From assembly GCF_000600335.2 (NCBI RefSeq), contig NZ_KK088593.1, forward strand, positions 98,408-162,407: a stretch of 64,000 nt of DNA, written 5' to 3'. Positions 16,992-25,226 of this stretch are shown here, piece by piece (the first letter of the stretch is position 1; each line of letters opens with the position of its first letter). The notes under the pieces were generated by a model. The model made no database searches. It was given only the letters and a program-made list of their open reading frames with translations, and was not told the origin of the DNA. Origin of the DNA: Rubellimicrobium mesophilum DSM 19309. GTDB lineage: Bacteria > Pseudomonadota > Alphaproteobacteria > Rhodobacterales > Rhodobacteraceae. The position numbers and the translations under genes were made by a program.

Positions 16992-18116
16992 ATGTCCTTC
17001 TTCGGCAAGCTCAAGGACCGGCTGTTCAAGACCTCGTCGAAGCTCGACGAGGGGCTGGCCGACATCGTGGGGCAGGGCGAGGCCGCGCCGCCGGAGGAGG
17101 AGGCGCGGACGCCGGAGCCTCAGCCGACGCTAATGACGCCCGCTCCGGTGCCGCCGGCGCCGGTTGCGCCGCCTCCTGCAGCAGCGCCGACCGCTCCTGC
17201 CACTCGGGAACCCGCGCCGCAGCGGGGGGGACTCTTCGGGCGGCTCTTCGGGCGAGAGGGCGAGGTCACGATCGAGGGCCCGCGCCGGACGCTGGATGAC
17301 GCGATGCTGGAGGAGATCGAGGACCTGCTGGTCGCCTCGGACATGGGGGTCGACACGGCGCTGCGGGTGACGGCGAACCTCGCCGAAGGGCGGATGGGGC
17401 GGCGGCTCTCGGTGCCGGAGATCAAGGGCATCCTGTCCGCCGAGGTCGCGCGGATCATGGAAGGCGTGGCGCGGCCGATGCCGCTGTTCCCCAGGAAGCC
17501 GCAGGTCGTGCTGGTCGTGGGCGTGAACGGGTCTGGGAAGACCACGACCATCGGCAAGCTCGCCTCGCAGTTCCGCGCCGCCGGCAAGTCGGTGGTGATC
17601 GCGGCCGGCGACACGTTCCGGGCGGCGGCGGTGGAGCAGCTTCAGGTCTGGGGGCAACGCGCGGGCGTGCCGGTGATGACGGCGGCGCAGGGGTCGGACC
17701 CGGCGAGCCTCGCCTTCGACGCGATGGAGCGGGCGGGGCGGGAGGGGGCGGACCTGCTGCTGATCGACACGGCCGGCAGGCTCCAGAACCGTCAGGACCT
17801 GATGGAGGAGCTGGCCAAGATCGTCCGGGTGATCCGCAAGAAGGACCCCACGGCGCCGCACAACACGATCCTGGTGCTGGACGCGACGACGGGGCAGAAC
17901 GCGCTGCAGCAGGTGGAGATCTTCCGCAGGATCGCGGACGTGACCGGGCTGGTGATGACCAAGCTCGACGGGACGGCGAAGGGCGGCGTCCTGGTGGCGC
18001 TGGCCGACAAGTTCGGGCTGCCGATCCACGCCATCGGCGTGGGCGAGCAGATCGACGACCTGTCGCCCTTCGACCCGGAGGAGTTCGCGCGCGCCCTGAC
18101 GGGGGCCGAGGCCTAG
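16992..18116 (+). CDS. ftsY: Signal recognition particle receptor FtsY
   Basis: A 374-aa SRP-family GTPase that docks SRP-ribosome complexes at the inner membrane. The N-terminal amphipathic MSFFGKLKDRLFKTSSK is followed by a Pro/Ala-rich linker (about residues 36-75) in place of the long acidic A domain of E. coli. The NG domain has GVNGSGKTTT (G1), DTFRAAAVEQL, DTAGR (G3), TKLDGTAKGG (G4) and GVGEQIDDL. ATG 16992 has the shortest sensible leader. It converges on the MgtC gene with a 4-base overlap of stops. Confidence 0.96.
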   Translation: MSFFGKLKDRLFKTSSKLDEGLADIVGQGEAAPPEEEARTPEPQPTLMTPAPVPPAPVAPPPAAAPTAPATREPAPQRGGLFGRLFGREGEVTIEGPRRTLDDAMLEEIEDLLVASDMGVDTALRVTANLAEGRMGRRLSVPEIKGILSAEVARIMEGVARPMPLFPRKPQVVLVVGVNGSGKTTTIGKLASQFRAAGKSVVIAAGDTFRAAAVEQLQVWGQRAGVPVMTAAQGSDPASLAFDAMERAGREGADLLLIDTAGRLQNRQDLMEELAKIVRVIRKKDPTAPHNTILVLDATTGQNALQQVEIFRRIADVTGLVMTKLDGTAKGGVLVALADKFGLPIHAIGVGEQIDDLSPFDPEEFARALTGAEA

Positions 18117-18601
18117 TCGTCGTTGCGCTGCACCACCGAGGCGAGCCCCATCATCACCACCAGCACCACCACCGTCGTGAGCGCGGCGAGCGGGATCTGG
18201 CCCGCCCCGCAGGCCAGCCCGATGGCGCCCGCGAGCCAGAGCGACGCGCCGGTCGTGACGTTCAGCACCTTCCCGCCCGAGGTGATGACGATGCCGGCGA
18301 CGAGGAAGGCCACCCCGGCGGTGACGGCCTCGATCAAGTGGATGGGGTCGACGCGCATCTCGCCCCGCGCGCCCACGAAGTCGACGTTCACGAGCTCGCG
18401 CCCGACGATCACGTAGAGGCAGGCGGCTAGCGAGACGAGCATATGCGTGCGCAGGCCCGCGGGCTTGCGGCGCCATTCGCGCTCGGCGCCGACCAGGCCG
18501 GCGAGGATGACGGCCGAGAGGATCCGCAGGAAAGCCACGGGGAAGGGCACCGCCCGGAAGGTGTCGCGCAGCTCGTGGACGATCAGCTCGGTCACGGTCA
18601 C
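18113..18601 (-). CDS. MgtC/SapB family membrane protein
   Basis: A 162-aa inner-membrane protein with four to five hydrophobic helices. Family features are LRILSAVILAGLVGAEREWRRK, GLRTHMLVSLAACLY, and VTAGVAFLVAGIVI followed by VLNVTTGASLWLAGAIGLACG. It corresponds to the N-terminal MgtC domain only, without the soluble C-terminal domain. MgtC proteins are linked to Mg2+ limitation and ATP-synthase control, but short homologues are uncharacterised. Confidence 0.88.
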   Translation of the reverse strand: MTVTELIVHELRDTFRAVPFPVAFLRILSAVILAGLVGAEREWRRKPAGLRTHMLVSLAACLYVIVGRELVNVDFVGARGEMRVDPIHLIEAVTAGVAFLVAGIVITSGGKVLNVTTGASLWLAGAIGLACGAGQIPLAALTTVVVLVVMMGLASVVQRNDD

Positions 18602-18702
18602 TCCATCTTGTATTCACGAGTCCTTGTGCGGGCGACGTCGCGGCGCCACACTGTCCCGTCCGTCTAGAATGGCGGCAGTCCCGAAACTGTTCCGAAGCCG
18701 CC

Positions 18703-19308
18703 ATGAGCCCCAGACCCATCAACCCCGTCCTGAAGCAGGCATTGGAGCTCGGGCCGACGATCCTGTTCTTCGTGATCTACCTGCGCCTCAAGGAGCGGAG
18801 CTTCGAGATCGGGGGGACGACCTATTCGGGCTTCATCGTCGCGACGCTGGTGCTCGTGCCCTTGCTGCTGGCGGCGATGGCGGCCTTGTGGTGGCTGACG
18901 GGACGGCTGTCGCGGATGCAGGTCTTCACGGCGCTGATGGTCGTGGTGTTCGGCGGGCTGACGGCGTGGTTCAACGACGAGAGCTTCTTCAAGATGAAGA
19001 CGACGATCGTCTATGGGACCTTCGCGGCGCTGCTGGGCGGTGGCCTCCTCTGGGGCACGAGCACGCTGGAATGGGTGATGGGCGAGCTCCTGCCGATGCG
19101 GCACGAGGGATGGATGATCCTGACCCGGCGGCTCGCGGCGATGTTCGCGGTGCTCGCGGTCGCCAACGAGGCGATCTGGCGGACGCAGAGCACGGAGCTC
19201 TGGGTCACTTTGGAGACCTTCGCCTTCCCGGCGGCCCTGGTGCTGTTCCTCTGGGTGCAGATCATGGCGCTCCAGGCGCACATGATCGAGGACACGCCGC
19301 CGAAGTGA
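18703..19308 (+). CDS. Inner-membrane-spanning protein YciB / septation protein IspZ
   Basis: A 201-aa polytopic protein of the YciB/IspZ family with five to six helices. It starts NPVLKQALELGPTILFFVIYL; the middle has TLVLVPLLLAAMAALWW; and the family-diagnostic run WFNDESFFKMKTTIVYGTFA is present. ILTRRLAAMFAVLAVANEAIW follows. The family affects envelope synthesis and septation. It lies downstream of ftsY, as in related genomes. Confidence 0.92.
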   Translation: MSPRPINPVLKQALELGPTILFFVIYLRLKERSFEIGGTTYSGFIVATLVLVPLLLAAMAALWWLTGRLSRMQVFTALMVVVFGGLTAWFNDESFFKMKTTIVYGTFAALLGGGLLWGTSTLEWVMGELLPMRHEGWMILTRRLAAMFAVLAVANEAIWRTQSTELWVTLETFAFPAALVLFLWVQIMALQAHMIEDTPPK

Positions 19309-19309
19309 C

Positions 19310-19924
19310 CTAGCCCGCGCGACGGGTCCGCTCGGGGGGCGGTTCCGTTCGGGCCGCGGCGAGGTGGACCAGCTCGGGCAGCAGGACCTCGGTCACGAGG
19401 AGCGGCTCGCCGAAGAGGCGATAGAGCGTCCGGCGAGCCCAGTAGCCGCCCGCGATCCCCGGGTGTCTTTGGCGGACCAGGCCAAACAGCGGCGCCCCGG
19501 GTCCGAGCAGGGCGACCTGGCGGGCGGTCCAGGCCGGCGGGCCATCGACGAACAGGAGCGAGCCCAGGGCGCGGGTGCCGAGGTTCCGGATCGTCGGATG
19601 GGCCTGGAGCCTCCGGGAGGTCAGGACCGTCCGGGCCACGAGCAGCGGGCGGCCCCGGACCGAGAGGCAGACCTCCCGCACCGTGGCGGGGCCGATCGCG
19701 CCGGGGAAGAAGTGGCGCTCGTCGGGAAGGAGGCGACCGGGACCCTGGCGGAGCACCTCCACGTCCACGGGCCCGCCGGCGGCGAGGGCGACCTGCGCGG
19801 TCATGGAGCTCCCGAGCGCGAGCCAGTCGCGGATGCGCGGCGGAAGCGCCAGCCGCGTGCGGCCGTCGAGGTCGTGCCAGGCTTCAGTCACTCGGGATCC
19901 TCGATTGGCGGGCGGAGCCTCCAT
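19310..19924 (-). CDS. Chorismate lyase-like protein (UbiC family)
   Basis: A 204-aa protein resembling chorismate pyruvate-lyase, which makes 4-hydroxybenzoate for ubiquinone. Visible features are WLALGSSMTAQV near the N-terminus, [39 protein letters not shown], and RTLYRLFGEPLLVTEVLLPEL near the end. The active-site Arg (VARTV) and late Glu (TEVLLPE) are in place. Identity to UbiC is low, so confidence is moderate. It follows the GST gene in the same direction, 20 bases apart. Start could also be a GTG 11 codons further in. Confidence 0.7.
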   Translation of the reverse strand: MEAPPANRGSRVTEAWHDLDGRTRLALPPRIRDWLALGSSMTAQVALAAGGPVDVEVLRQGPGRLLPDERHFFPGAIGPATVREVCLSVRGRPLLVARTVLTSRRLQAHPTIRNLGTRALGSLLFVDGPPAWTARQVALLGPGAPLFGLVRQRHPGIAGGYWARRTLYRLFGEPLLVTEVLLPELVHLAAARTEPPPERTRRAG

Positions 19925-19944
19925 GTCCCGCCGTCGCGGCGGGA

Positions 19945-20658
19945 TCAAGGGCGGGCGGCCTGCCCGAAGAGGATGCGCTGGGCATCACGGTCCATGGCGG
20001 CGTTGCTCCGCGCCTCGGCACCTACGGCGAGGCCGCGCTGGACGGCGGGGCGCGACGCCATCTCGTCGAGCCAGCGTCGCATGTGGGGCTTGTCGTCGAG
20101 GGCCTGCTCCTGCGTCTCCCAGCCCTTGGCCCAGGGATAGATCGCCATGTCGGCGATGGTCATCTCGTCCAGGGCGACGAAGCGGCTGTCGGCGAGGCGG
20201 CGGTCGAGCACGCCGTAAAGACGGCCGACCTCGCGGCGGTAGCGGTCCTGCGCGTAGGGGAGGACCTGCGGCGGGTCCATCTGCGGAGCGTAGCGGAGGA
20301 AGTGGTTGGCCTGGCCCGCCATGGGGCCGACGCCGCCCATCTGCCAGAAGAGCCACTGGTCCACGGCGACGCGTTCGCGCTCCGTCTTGCCGTAGAACAT
20401 GCCGGTCTTGCGAGCGAGGTACTGGAGGATCGCCCCCGACTCGAAGACGGAGATCGGCTGGCCGTCCGGCCCCTGCGGGTCCACGATGGCCGGCATCCGG
20501 TTGTTGGGTGCGATGCGGAGGAAGTCGGGCTCGAACTGCTCGCCCTTGTTGATGTTCACGAGGCGGACCTCGTAGGGCAGCCCCATCTCCTCGAGCGCGA
20601 TGCTGATCTTGTGGCCGTTGGGCGTGGGCCAGTAATGAAGCTCGATGGGCGCGGGCAT
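19945..20658 (-). CDS. Glutathione S-transferase family protein (YfcG/Nu-class type)
   Basis: A 237-aa GST. The N-terminal thioredoxin fold has YWPTPNGHKISIALEEMGLPYE, the cis-Pro stretch NNRMPAIVDP, and the glutathione-binding FESGAILQYLA. The all-helical C-terminal domain has WLFWQMGGVGPMAGQANHF. The TPNGHK and QxNHF motifs match the E. coli YfcG/YghU group, which have disulfide reductase activity using two glutathiones. Its stop lies just ahead of the ubiC-like gene. Confidence 0.9.
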   Translation of the reverse strand: MPAPIELHYWPTPNGHKISIALEEMGLPYEVRLVNINKGEQFEPDFLRIAPNNRMPAIVDPQGPDGQPISVFESGAILQYLARKTGMFYGKTERERVAVDQWLFWQMGGVGPMAGQANHFLRYAPQMDPPQVLPYAQDRYRREVGRLYGVLDRRLADSRFVALDEMTIADMAIYPWAKGWETQEQALDDKPHMRRWLDEMASRPAVQRGLAVGAEARSNAAMDRDAQRILFGQAARP

Positions 20659-20751
20659 GGGCTCTCCTCGGGTCGGGTCGGGCGCTAGGATGGCGCGGCG
20701 TTCGGCGAGGGCAAGGGCGCCTTGACCCTGCGCGGGGGGAGGCGTAGTGCG

Positions 20752-20812
20752 GCCCCGTGGCGATTTGGGCGACCCTGATTGCGGGCCACGTTAAATAATC
20801 CGCTAAAGTGGG
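20752..20812 (+). promoter_or_regulatory. SAM-II riboswitch upstream of metZ
   Basis: About 60 bases with the SAM-II consensus in order: GTGG-C-GATTTG, a variable loop, TTGC, GGCCACGTTAAA, AA, CGCTAAAG. The P1 stem pairs GTGG with CCAC and the 3' segment forms the pseudoknot. It ends about 45 bases before the metZ ATG with an AGGAG site between. SAM binding in this class sequesters the ribosome site and lowers translation. The class is known from alphaproteobacterial met genes, so metZ is under SAM feedback here. Confidence 0.92.
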
Positions 20813-20856
20813 GACCGTCCCCCATTTGCCGCCGCTGCTAGGAGTGGGGAACGACC

Positions 20857-22065
20857 ATGACCGACTGGAAGAAGCGCACAAAGGCCGTCCATGCAGGCGT
20901 CCGCCGGAGCCAGTACAACGAGGTGAGCGAGGCGATCTTCCTCACCCAGGGTTTCGTCTACGACACCGCCGAGGACGCCGAGGCGCGGTTCATCCAGGCC
21001 GGGCCGGACGAGTTCATCTATGCCCGCTACGGCAATCCCACGACCTCCATGTTCGAGCAGCGGATGGCCGTGCTGGAAGGGACCGAGGACGCCTTCGCGA
21101 CGGCCTCGGGGATGGCGGCGGTGTCCGGCGCGCTGACCTCGATGCTGCGGGCGGGGGACCACGTGGTCAGCTCGCGCGCGCTGTTCGGGTCCTGCCTCTA
21201 CATCCTCGAGGAGGTGCTGCGGCGCTACGGGGTCGAGGTGACCTTCGTGGACGGGTGCGACCTCGACCAGTGGCGGGCGGCGGTGCGGCCGGGGACGAAG
21301 GCCGTGTTCTTCGAGACCGTCTCGAACCCGACGCTGGAGGTCATCGACATCGCGGGCGTGGCCGAGATCGCCCATGCGGCCGGCGCGGTTGTGATCGCGG
21401 ACAACGTCTTCGCCACGCCGGTGTTCAGCCGGGCGGCGGAGCTCGGCGCCGACGTGGTGGTCTATTCGACGACGAAGCACGTGGACGGGCAGGGGCGGGC
21501 GCTGGGCGGCATCGTGCTGGGGACGAAGCAGTTCGTCCGCAAGACCCTGGAACCCTACATGAAGCACACGGGCGGGGCGATGTCGCCCTTCACGTCGTGG
21601 ATCATGCTCAAGGGGCTGGAGACGATGGACCTGCGGGTGCGGGCGCAGGCGGCGACGGCGCTCGCGCTCGCGAAGGCGCTGGAGGGGCATCCCCAGCTTG
21701 CCCGCGTGATCTATCCGGGGCTTGAGAGCCATCCGCAGCACGCGGTCGCCATGGCGCAGACGGGCTCGGGCGGGACGGTGCTGAGCTTCGACGTCGGCTC
21801 GCGCGAGGCGGCCTTCGCGTTCCTCAACGCCTTGGAGATAGCGGTGATCTCGAACAACCTGGGCGACGCCAAGACCATCGCCACGCACCCGGCCTCGACC
21901 ACGCACCAGCGGCTCCCCGACGAGCAGAAGGCGAAGCTGGGCATCACGCCGGGGCTGATCCGGTTCTCCTGCGGGATCGAGGACACCGACGACCTGATCG
22001 CCGACGTGATGGGGGCGCTGGACGCCGCGCAGGCGTCGCGTTCGGCGCGGGACGCAGCCGAGTAA
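20857..22065 (+). CDS. metZ: O-succinylhomoserine sulfhydrylase
   Basis: A 402-aa PLP enzyme of the Cys/Met-metabolism family that makes homocysteine directly from O-succinylhomoserine and sulfide. Cofactor contacts: YARYGNPT, ASGMAAV, and the PLP lysine in YSTTKHVDGQGR, where the VDGQGR context distinguishes MetZ from cystathionine synthase and MetY. SNNLGDAKTIATHPASTTHQ and GLIRFSCGIED are also present. It is controlled by the upstream SAM-II riboswitch. The start ATG has an aggag site nine bases ahead. Confidence 0.95.
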   Translation: MTDWKKRTKAVHAGVRRSQYNEVSEAIFLTQGFVYDTAEDAEARFIQAGPDEFIYARYGNPTTSMFEQRMAVLEGTEDAFATASGMAAVSGALTSMLRAGDHVVSSRALFGSCLYILEEVLRRYGVEVTFVDGCDLDQWRAAVRPGTKAVFFETVSNPTLEVIDIAGVAEIAHAAGAVVIADNVFATPVFSRAAELGADVVVYSTTKHVDGQGRALGGIVLGTKQFVRKTLEPYMKHTGGAMSPFTSWIMLKGLETMDLRVRAQAATALALAKALEGHPQLARVIYPGLESHPQHAVAMAQTGSGGTVLSFDVGSREAAFAFLNALEIAVISNNLGDAKTIATHPASTTHQRLPDEQKAKLGITPGLIRFSCGIEDTDDLIADVMGALDAAQASRSARDAAE

Positions 22066-22091
22066 GAGGCTATCGTTGCGCCGGCGTTACA

Positions 22092-22113
22092 CAGGCCCCA
22101 TATGTGGGGCCTG
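22092..22113. promoter_or_regulatory. Perfect 9-bp inverted repeat between metZ and folE2
   Basis: CAGGCCCCA, TATG, TGGGGCCTG. It lies 27 bases past the metZ stop and 23 bases before the folE2 start. It may be a metZ 3' hairpin (no T-run follows) or a folE2 operator. FolE2 genes are often under zinc control elsewhere, but this is not a recognisable Zur box. Confidence 0.4.
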
Positions 22114-22135
22114 CGTGACCTAGGGGGAAGCGCTC

Positions 22136-23239
22136 ATGAACGTCCACTCGCCCGAACTCGACCGGGATCCCGCGCGGTCCGACGCCGCCGAGGCCCTGGC
22201 TCTGCTGCGCCGCTGGGCGGCCCGGGCCACGCCCGAGGAGGTCGCCGACCTCGACCCCGCCGTCGCCCGGCTCCTGCCGGGGCGCGAGGTGTCGAACTAT
22301 CCCGACCTCGCCCGCGCCTATCCCGACGAGTTCGCGCCCGACGCGCTCTATCGCGCGACGCTGCCGGACCTGCAGAACGGGCCGGAATCGCTGATCCGGG
22401 GCGCCAGGGCGCCGATCCAGCACGTCGGCATCTCGGGCTTCAGGCTGCCGATCCGGTTCCACAGCCGCGACAACGGGGACGTGACGCTCGAGACCTCCGT
22501 CACCGGGACCGTGAGCCTGGAGGCGGGGAAGAAGGGCATCAACATGTCCCGGCTGATGCGCAGTTTCTACCGCTTCGCGGAGGAGACCTTCTCCTTCGAC
22601 GTGATGGAGCGGGCGCTGGACAGCTACAAGGCCGACCTCGGGTCCTGCGACGCCCGCATCCAGATGCGCTTCCGCTTCCCGCTCAAGGTGGAGTCGCTCC
22701 GGTCGGGGCTCTGGGGTTACCAGTACTACGACATCGCCCTCGAGCTCGTGGACCAGGAGGGGCTCAGGAAGAAGATCTTCCACCTCGACTACGTCTACGC
22801 CTCGACCTGCCCCTGCTCGCTGGAGCTTTCGGAGCACGCGCGCCAGACCCGGGGGCAGCTCGCCGTGCCGCACGCCCAGCGCTCGGTGGCGCGGCTGTCG
22901 GTGGAGGTCGTGCCCGGCCAGGGGAAGCTCTGGTTCGAGGACCTGATCGACATGGCCCGCCGCGCGGTTCCGACCGAGACGCAGGTCATGGTCAAGCGCG
23001 AGGACGAGCAGGCCTTCGCGGAGCTGAACGCCGCGCATCCGATCTTCGTGGAGGACGCGGCCCGGCTCTTCGCGGCGGAGTTCCTGAGCGATTCGCGGAT
23101 CGGCGACTTCCGGGTGGTGGCGAGCCACCAGGAGAGCCTGCACAGCCACGACGCCGTCAGCCTGCTGATCGAGGGCGAGACCTTCCGGGCGGAAAGCCTC
23201 GACCCGCGCCTCTTCGCGTCGCTGGTGCACCTGCCGTAA
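22136..23239 (+). CDS. folE2: GTP cyclohydrolase FolE2 (type IB)
   Basis: A 367-aa enzyme converting GTP to 7,8-dihydroneopterin for folate and queuosine-type pathways; the metal-promiscuous alternative to FolE. It has the type IB marks VGISGFRLPIRF, the catalytic cysteine region YASTCPCSLELSEHARQT, HAQRSVA, VEVVPGQGKLWFEDLIDMARR, and EDAARLFAAEFL near the end. Typical FolE2 is nearer 290-300 aa; here about 70 extra N-terminal residues occur (rich in Ala/Arg/Leu), as in some alphaproteobacteria. A purine-rich aggggga site precedes ATG 22136. Confidence 0.93.
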   Translation: MNVHSPELDRDPARSDAAEALALLRRWAARATPEEVADLDPAVARLLPGREVSNYPDLARAYPDEFAPDALYRATLPDLQNGPESLIRGARAPIQHVGISGFRLPIRFHSRDNGDVTLETSVTGTVSLEAGKKGINMSRLMRSFYRFAEETFSFDVMERALDSYKADLGSCDARIQMRFRFPLKVESLRSGLWGYQYYDIALELVDQEGLRKKIFHLDYVYASTCPCSLELSEHARQTRGQLAVPHAQRSVARLSVEVVPGQGKLWFEDLIDMARRAVPTETQVMVKREDEQAFAELNAAHPIFVEDAARLFAAEFLSDSRIGDFRVVASHQESLHSHDAVSLLIEGETFRAESLDPRLFASLVHLP

Positions 23240-23241
23240 GG

Positions 23242-23323
23242 TGGGGTTCATCCCCCGCTCACGGGTTTCCCCGTGAGGCGGTCGGGTGGCGCTCCAGGCT
23301 ACGGGACCCTGCGAGGCAGGGTC
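23242..23323. terminator. Hairpin cluster between convergent folE2 and the trypsin-fold gene
   Basis: Three hairpins in 80 bases: GGGG-TTCAT-CCCC (23242-23254), CTCACGGG-TTTC-CCCGTGAG (23258-23277) and GACCCTGC-GAG-GCAGGGTC (23305-23323). The last lies two bases past the stop of the minus-strand gene. No T-run is seen, so intrinsic termination is inferred from position and stem strength only. Confidence 0.4.
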
Positions 23324-23324
23324 G

Positions 23325-25064
23325 TCACCAGCAGCTCACCAGCACGGTCAGGCCCGCCACGTCGCGGGTGAGCTTCTCGGCGCCGAGGCTGGCCGTGTCC
23401 TCGGAGACGCTCCCGGTGATGCCGGCCTGCGCGAGCTCGGCCTGGATCGTCTGGGCGTCGAGGGCGTAGCTCACGTCATCGGGCAGGACCTGGGCGCCGG
23501 TCCCGCGCGGCAGGAGCATCCCGATCACCGCGCCGGATTCGTCCAGGACCGGACCGCCGGCGTCGCCTGCCTGCGCCGACAGGTCGAGCCGGCGCACGGC
23601 CTCCTCGCCATTCAGGCCGCGCACGTCGGCCAGGGTCCCGAAGGTCAGCGCCGGAAGCGCGAGGGCGCCGCCGTAGGGGTAGCCAGCGACGGCGACCTCG
23701 GTGCCGATGCGTGGGATCGTGGCGCGGAAGCCCGCGACGACGCGCGGCGCGAGGGCCGACTGCGGCTGCAGGACGGCGAGGTTCAGCGCGGGATCGGTGC
23801 CGAGGACCCGGGCCGGGGTGGCCTCGTCCAGCGTGATCTCGGAGCATTGGCCCACGGCGTCGGCGGTGGTGACCACGGTGCCCTGGGCGTCCACGTAGAA
23901 GCCCGTTGCCGTCCGCTGCGGCTGGCGCACCTGGAGGCCCGAGACGAGATCCGCGGCCTGATCCTCGCCCGGGTCGCCAGCGGCGGGGTCGAGCACGCCG
24001 GGCAGGCGCCGGAAGCTCGCCCGCATGGTGTCCACGAGGCGGGCGCGCCGGTCCTCGTCCCCCGCGGGCCAGACCAAGGTGAAGCCCTTGATCTGCCCGT
24101 CCACCAGCCAGGCGTAGGTGGTGGAGTGGATGCTGGTGTCCTGGCCCTCGATCATGAAGGCCTCGTCCGTCCGCTCGCGCGGGCCTTCCTCGGGGACGAC
24201 CTCCAGGGTCTGCATGATCTCGTAGAGGCCGGCGAGGCGGCTCTGGTCGCCTGGCTGGGAGATCAGGACGACCTGTGCGGGCGAGCCGTCGGTGGCGGCG
24301 TAGCGGACGAAGGGCGCCTCGGTCATCGGCGCGCCGAGGAGCGCCATCGGCAGCTCGATCTCGATGCCCGCCGTCTCGTCGCGGACGGTCTCCAGGCCCA
24401 TGTCGTCGAGGATCGCGTTGTAGGCGCCCAGGAGCTCGGCCCGCTGGCGGGAATCGAGGACCCCGGTGGGCTGGTGGCCGTTCTGCGACTGCCAGGCCGA
24501 CATGGCGGCGCGGGTGCCGGAGCCGAAGGCGCCGTCGATGCCGCCCTGGTAGACGCCCGCCCATTGCAGGGCGGCCTGGAGCTGCTCTTTCTCGCCGCGC
24601 GAGAGGGCGGCCTCGCTGGCCTGCGCCTCGGCGAAGCTCTCCTCGGGGATGGCGACGGGGGCGGTCGGCGCGGCCGGGAGGGCGGCGGGGTCCTGGGCCT
24701 CGGCGTTGTCCGAGGAGGCCGCGACGCCGGTGCTCGGGGCGTTGGCGGGCCAGAACTGCTGCTGGAACTGCGAGCCGTCGGCGAGGGTCGAATCGCCGGG
24801 GATCAGCCCTTCGGCCTTGAGGTTCTCGAGCACCGCCTCGCCCTCCTCGGGCGTGTAGGGGCCGAGCGCCACGGCGTACCAGCCGGAGCCGATGTAGTAA
24901 CCGGCGACGTCGGGGAGCTGCTCGGAGTAGCCCTCGGCCGAGAGGCGGGCGCGGTCGATCGTGGGCAGCGCCTCGACCTGGACCCAGACCTGGCCATCCT
25001 GCGCCGCGAGGGCCCCCGCCATCGCCACCCAGAGCGCGAGCCCCGCCACCGTCCGTCTCAACAT
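23325..25064 (-). CDS. Exported peptidoglycan-binding / trypsin-fold protein with degenerate triad
   Basis: A 579-aa protein. Signal peptide MLRRTVAGLALWVAMAGALAAQ, then an SPOR-like repeat (VWVQVEALPTIDRA, WYAVALGPY). A PG_binding_1 domain follows (LQAALQWAGVYQGGIDGAFGS), then a middle domain and a C-terminal trypsin fold (about residues 385-545). The catalytic motifs are altered: the His box reads TTADAV, the Asp box DPALNLAVL, and the Ser box GDAGGPV, where GNSGGP is expected. All three catalytic residues appear replaced, so it is probably a periplasmic binding or scaffold protein. It is divergent from glyQ. Confidence 0.82.
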   Translation of the reverse strand: MLRRTVAGLALWVAMAGALAAQDGQVWVQVEALPTIDRARLSAEGYSEQLPDVAGYYIGSGWYAVALGPYTPEEGEAVLENLKAEGLIPGDSTLADGSQFQQQFWPANAPSTGVAASSDNAEAQDPAALPAAPTAPVAIPEESFAEAQASEAALSRGEKEQLQAALQWAGVYQGGIDGAFGSGTRAAMSAWQSQNGHQPTGVLDSRQRAELLGAYNAILDDMGLETVRDETAGIEIELPMALLGAPMTEAPFVRYAATDGSPAQVVLISQPGDQSRLAGLYEIMQTLEVVPEEGPRERTDEAFMIEGQDTSIHSTTYAWLVDGQIKGFTLVWPAGDEDRRARLVDTMRASFRRLPGVLDPAAGDPGEDQAADLVSGLQVRQPQRTATGFYVDAQGTVVTTADAVGQCSEITLDEATPARVLGTDPALNLAVLQPQSALAPRVVAGFRATIPRIGTEVAVAGYPYGGALALPALTFGTLADVRGLNGEEAVRRLDLSAQAGDAGGPVLDESGAVIGMLLPRGTGAQVLPDDVSYALDAQTIQAELAQAGITGSVSEDTASLGAEKLTRDVAGLTVLVSCW

Positions 25065-25226
25065 CGCGCAAACCCCTCGCTGCCGTCGCCCGCGTGATTT
25101 GCCGCGAGCGCGCGCGAGGCGCAGCACAATTCCGCGTGTCCGGGCGTCGGGACGCCGGGACCGTGGCCCCCTTGCCCCGCCTTGGGGTGGCGACTAGGAG
25201 GGGGCGTCCTCTCAAGGGGGTGCCCG

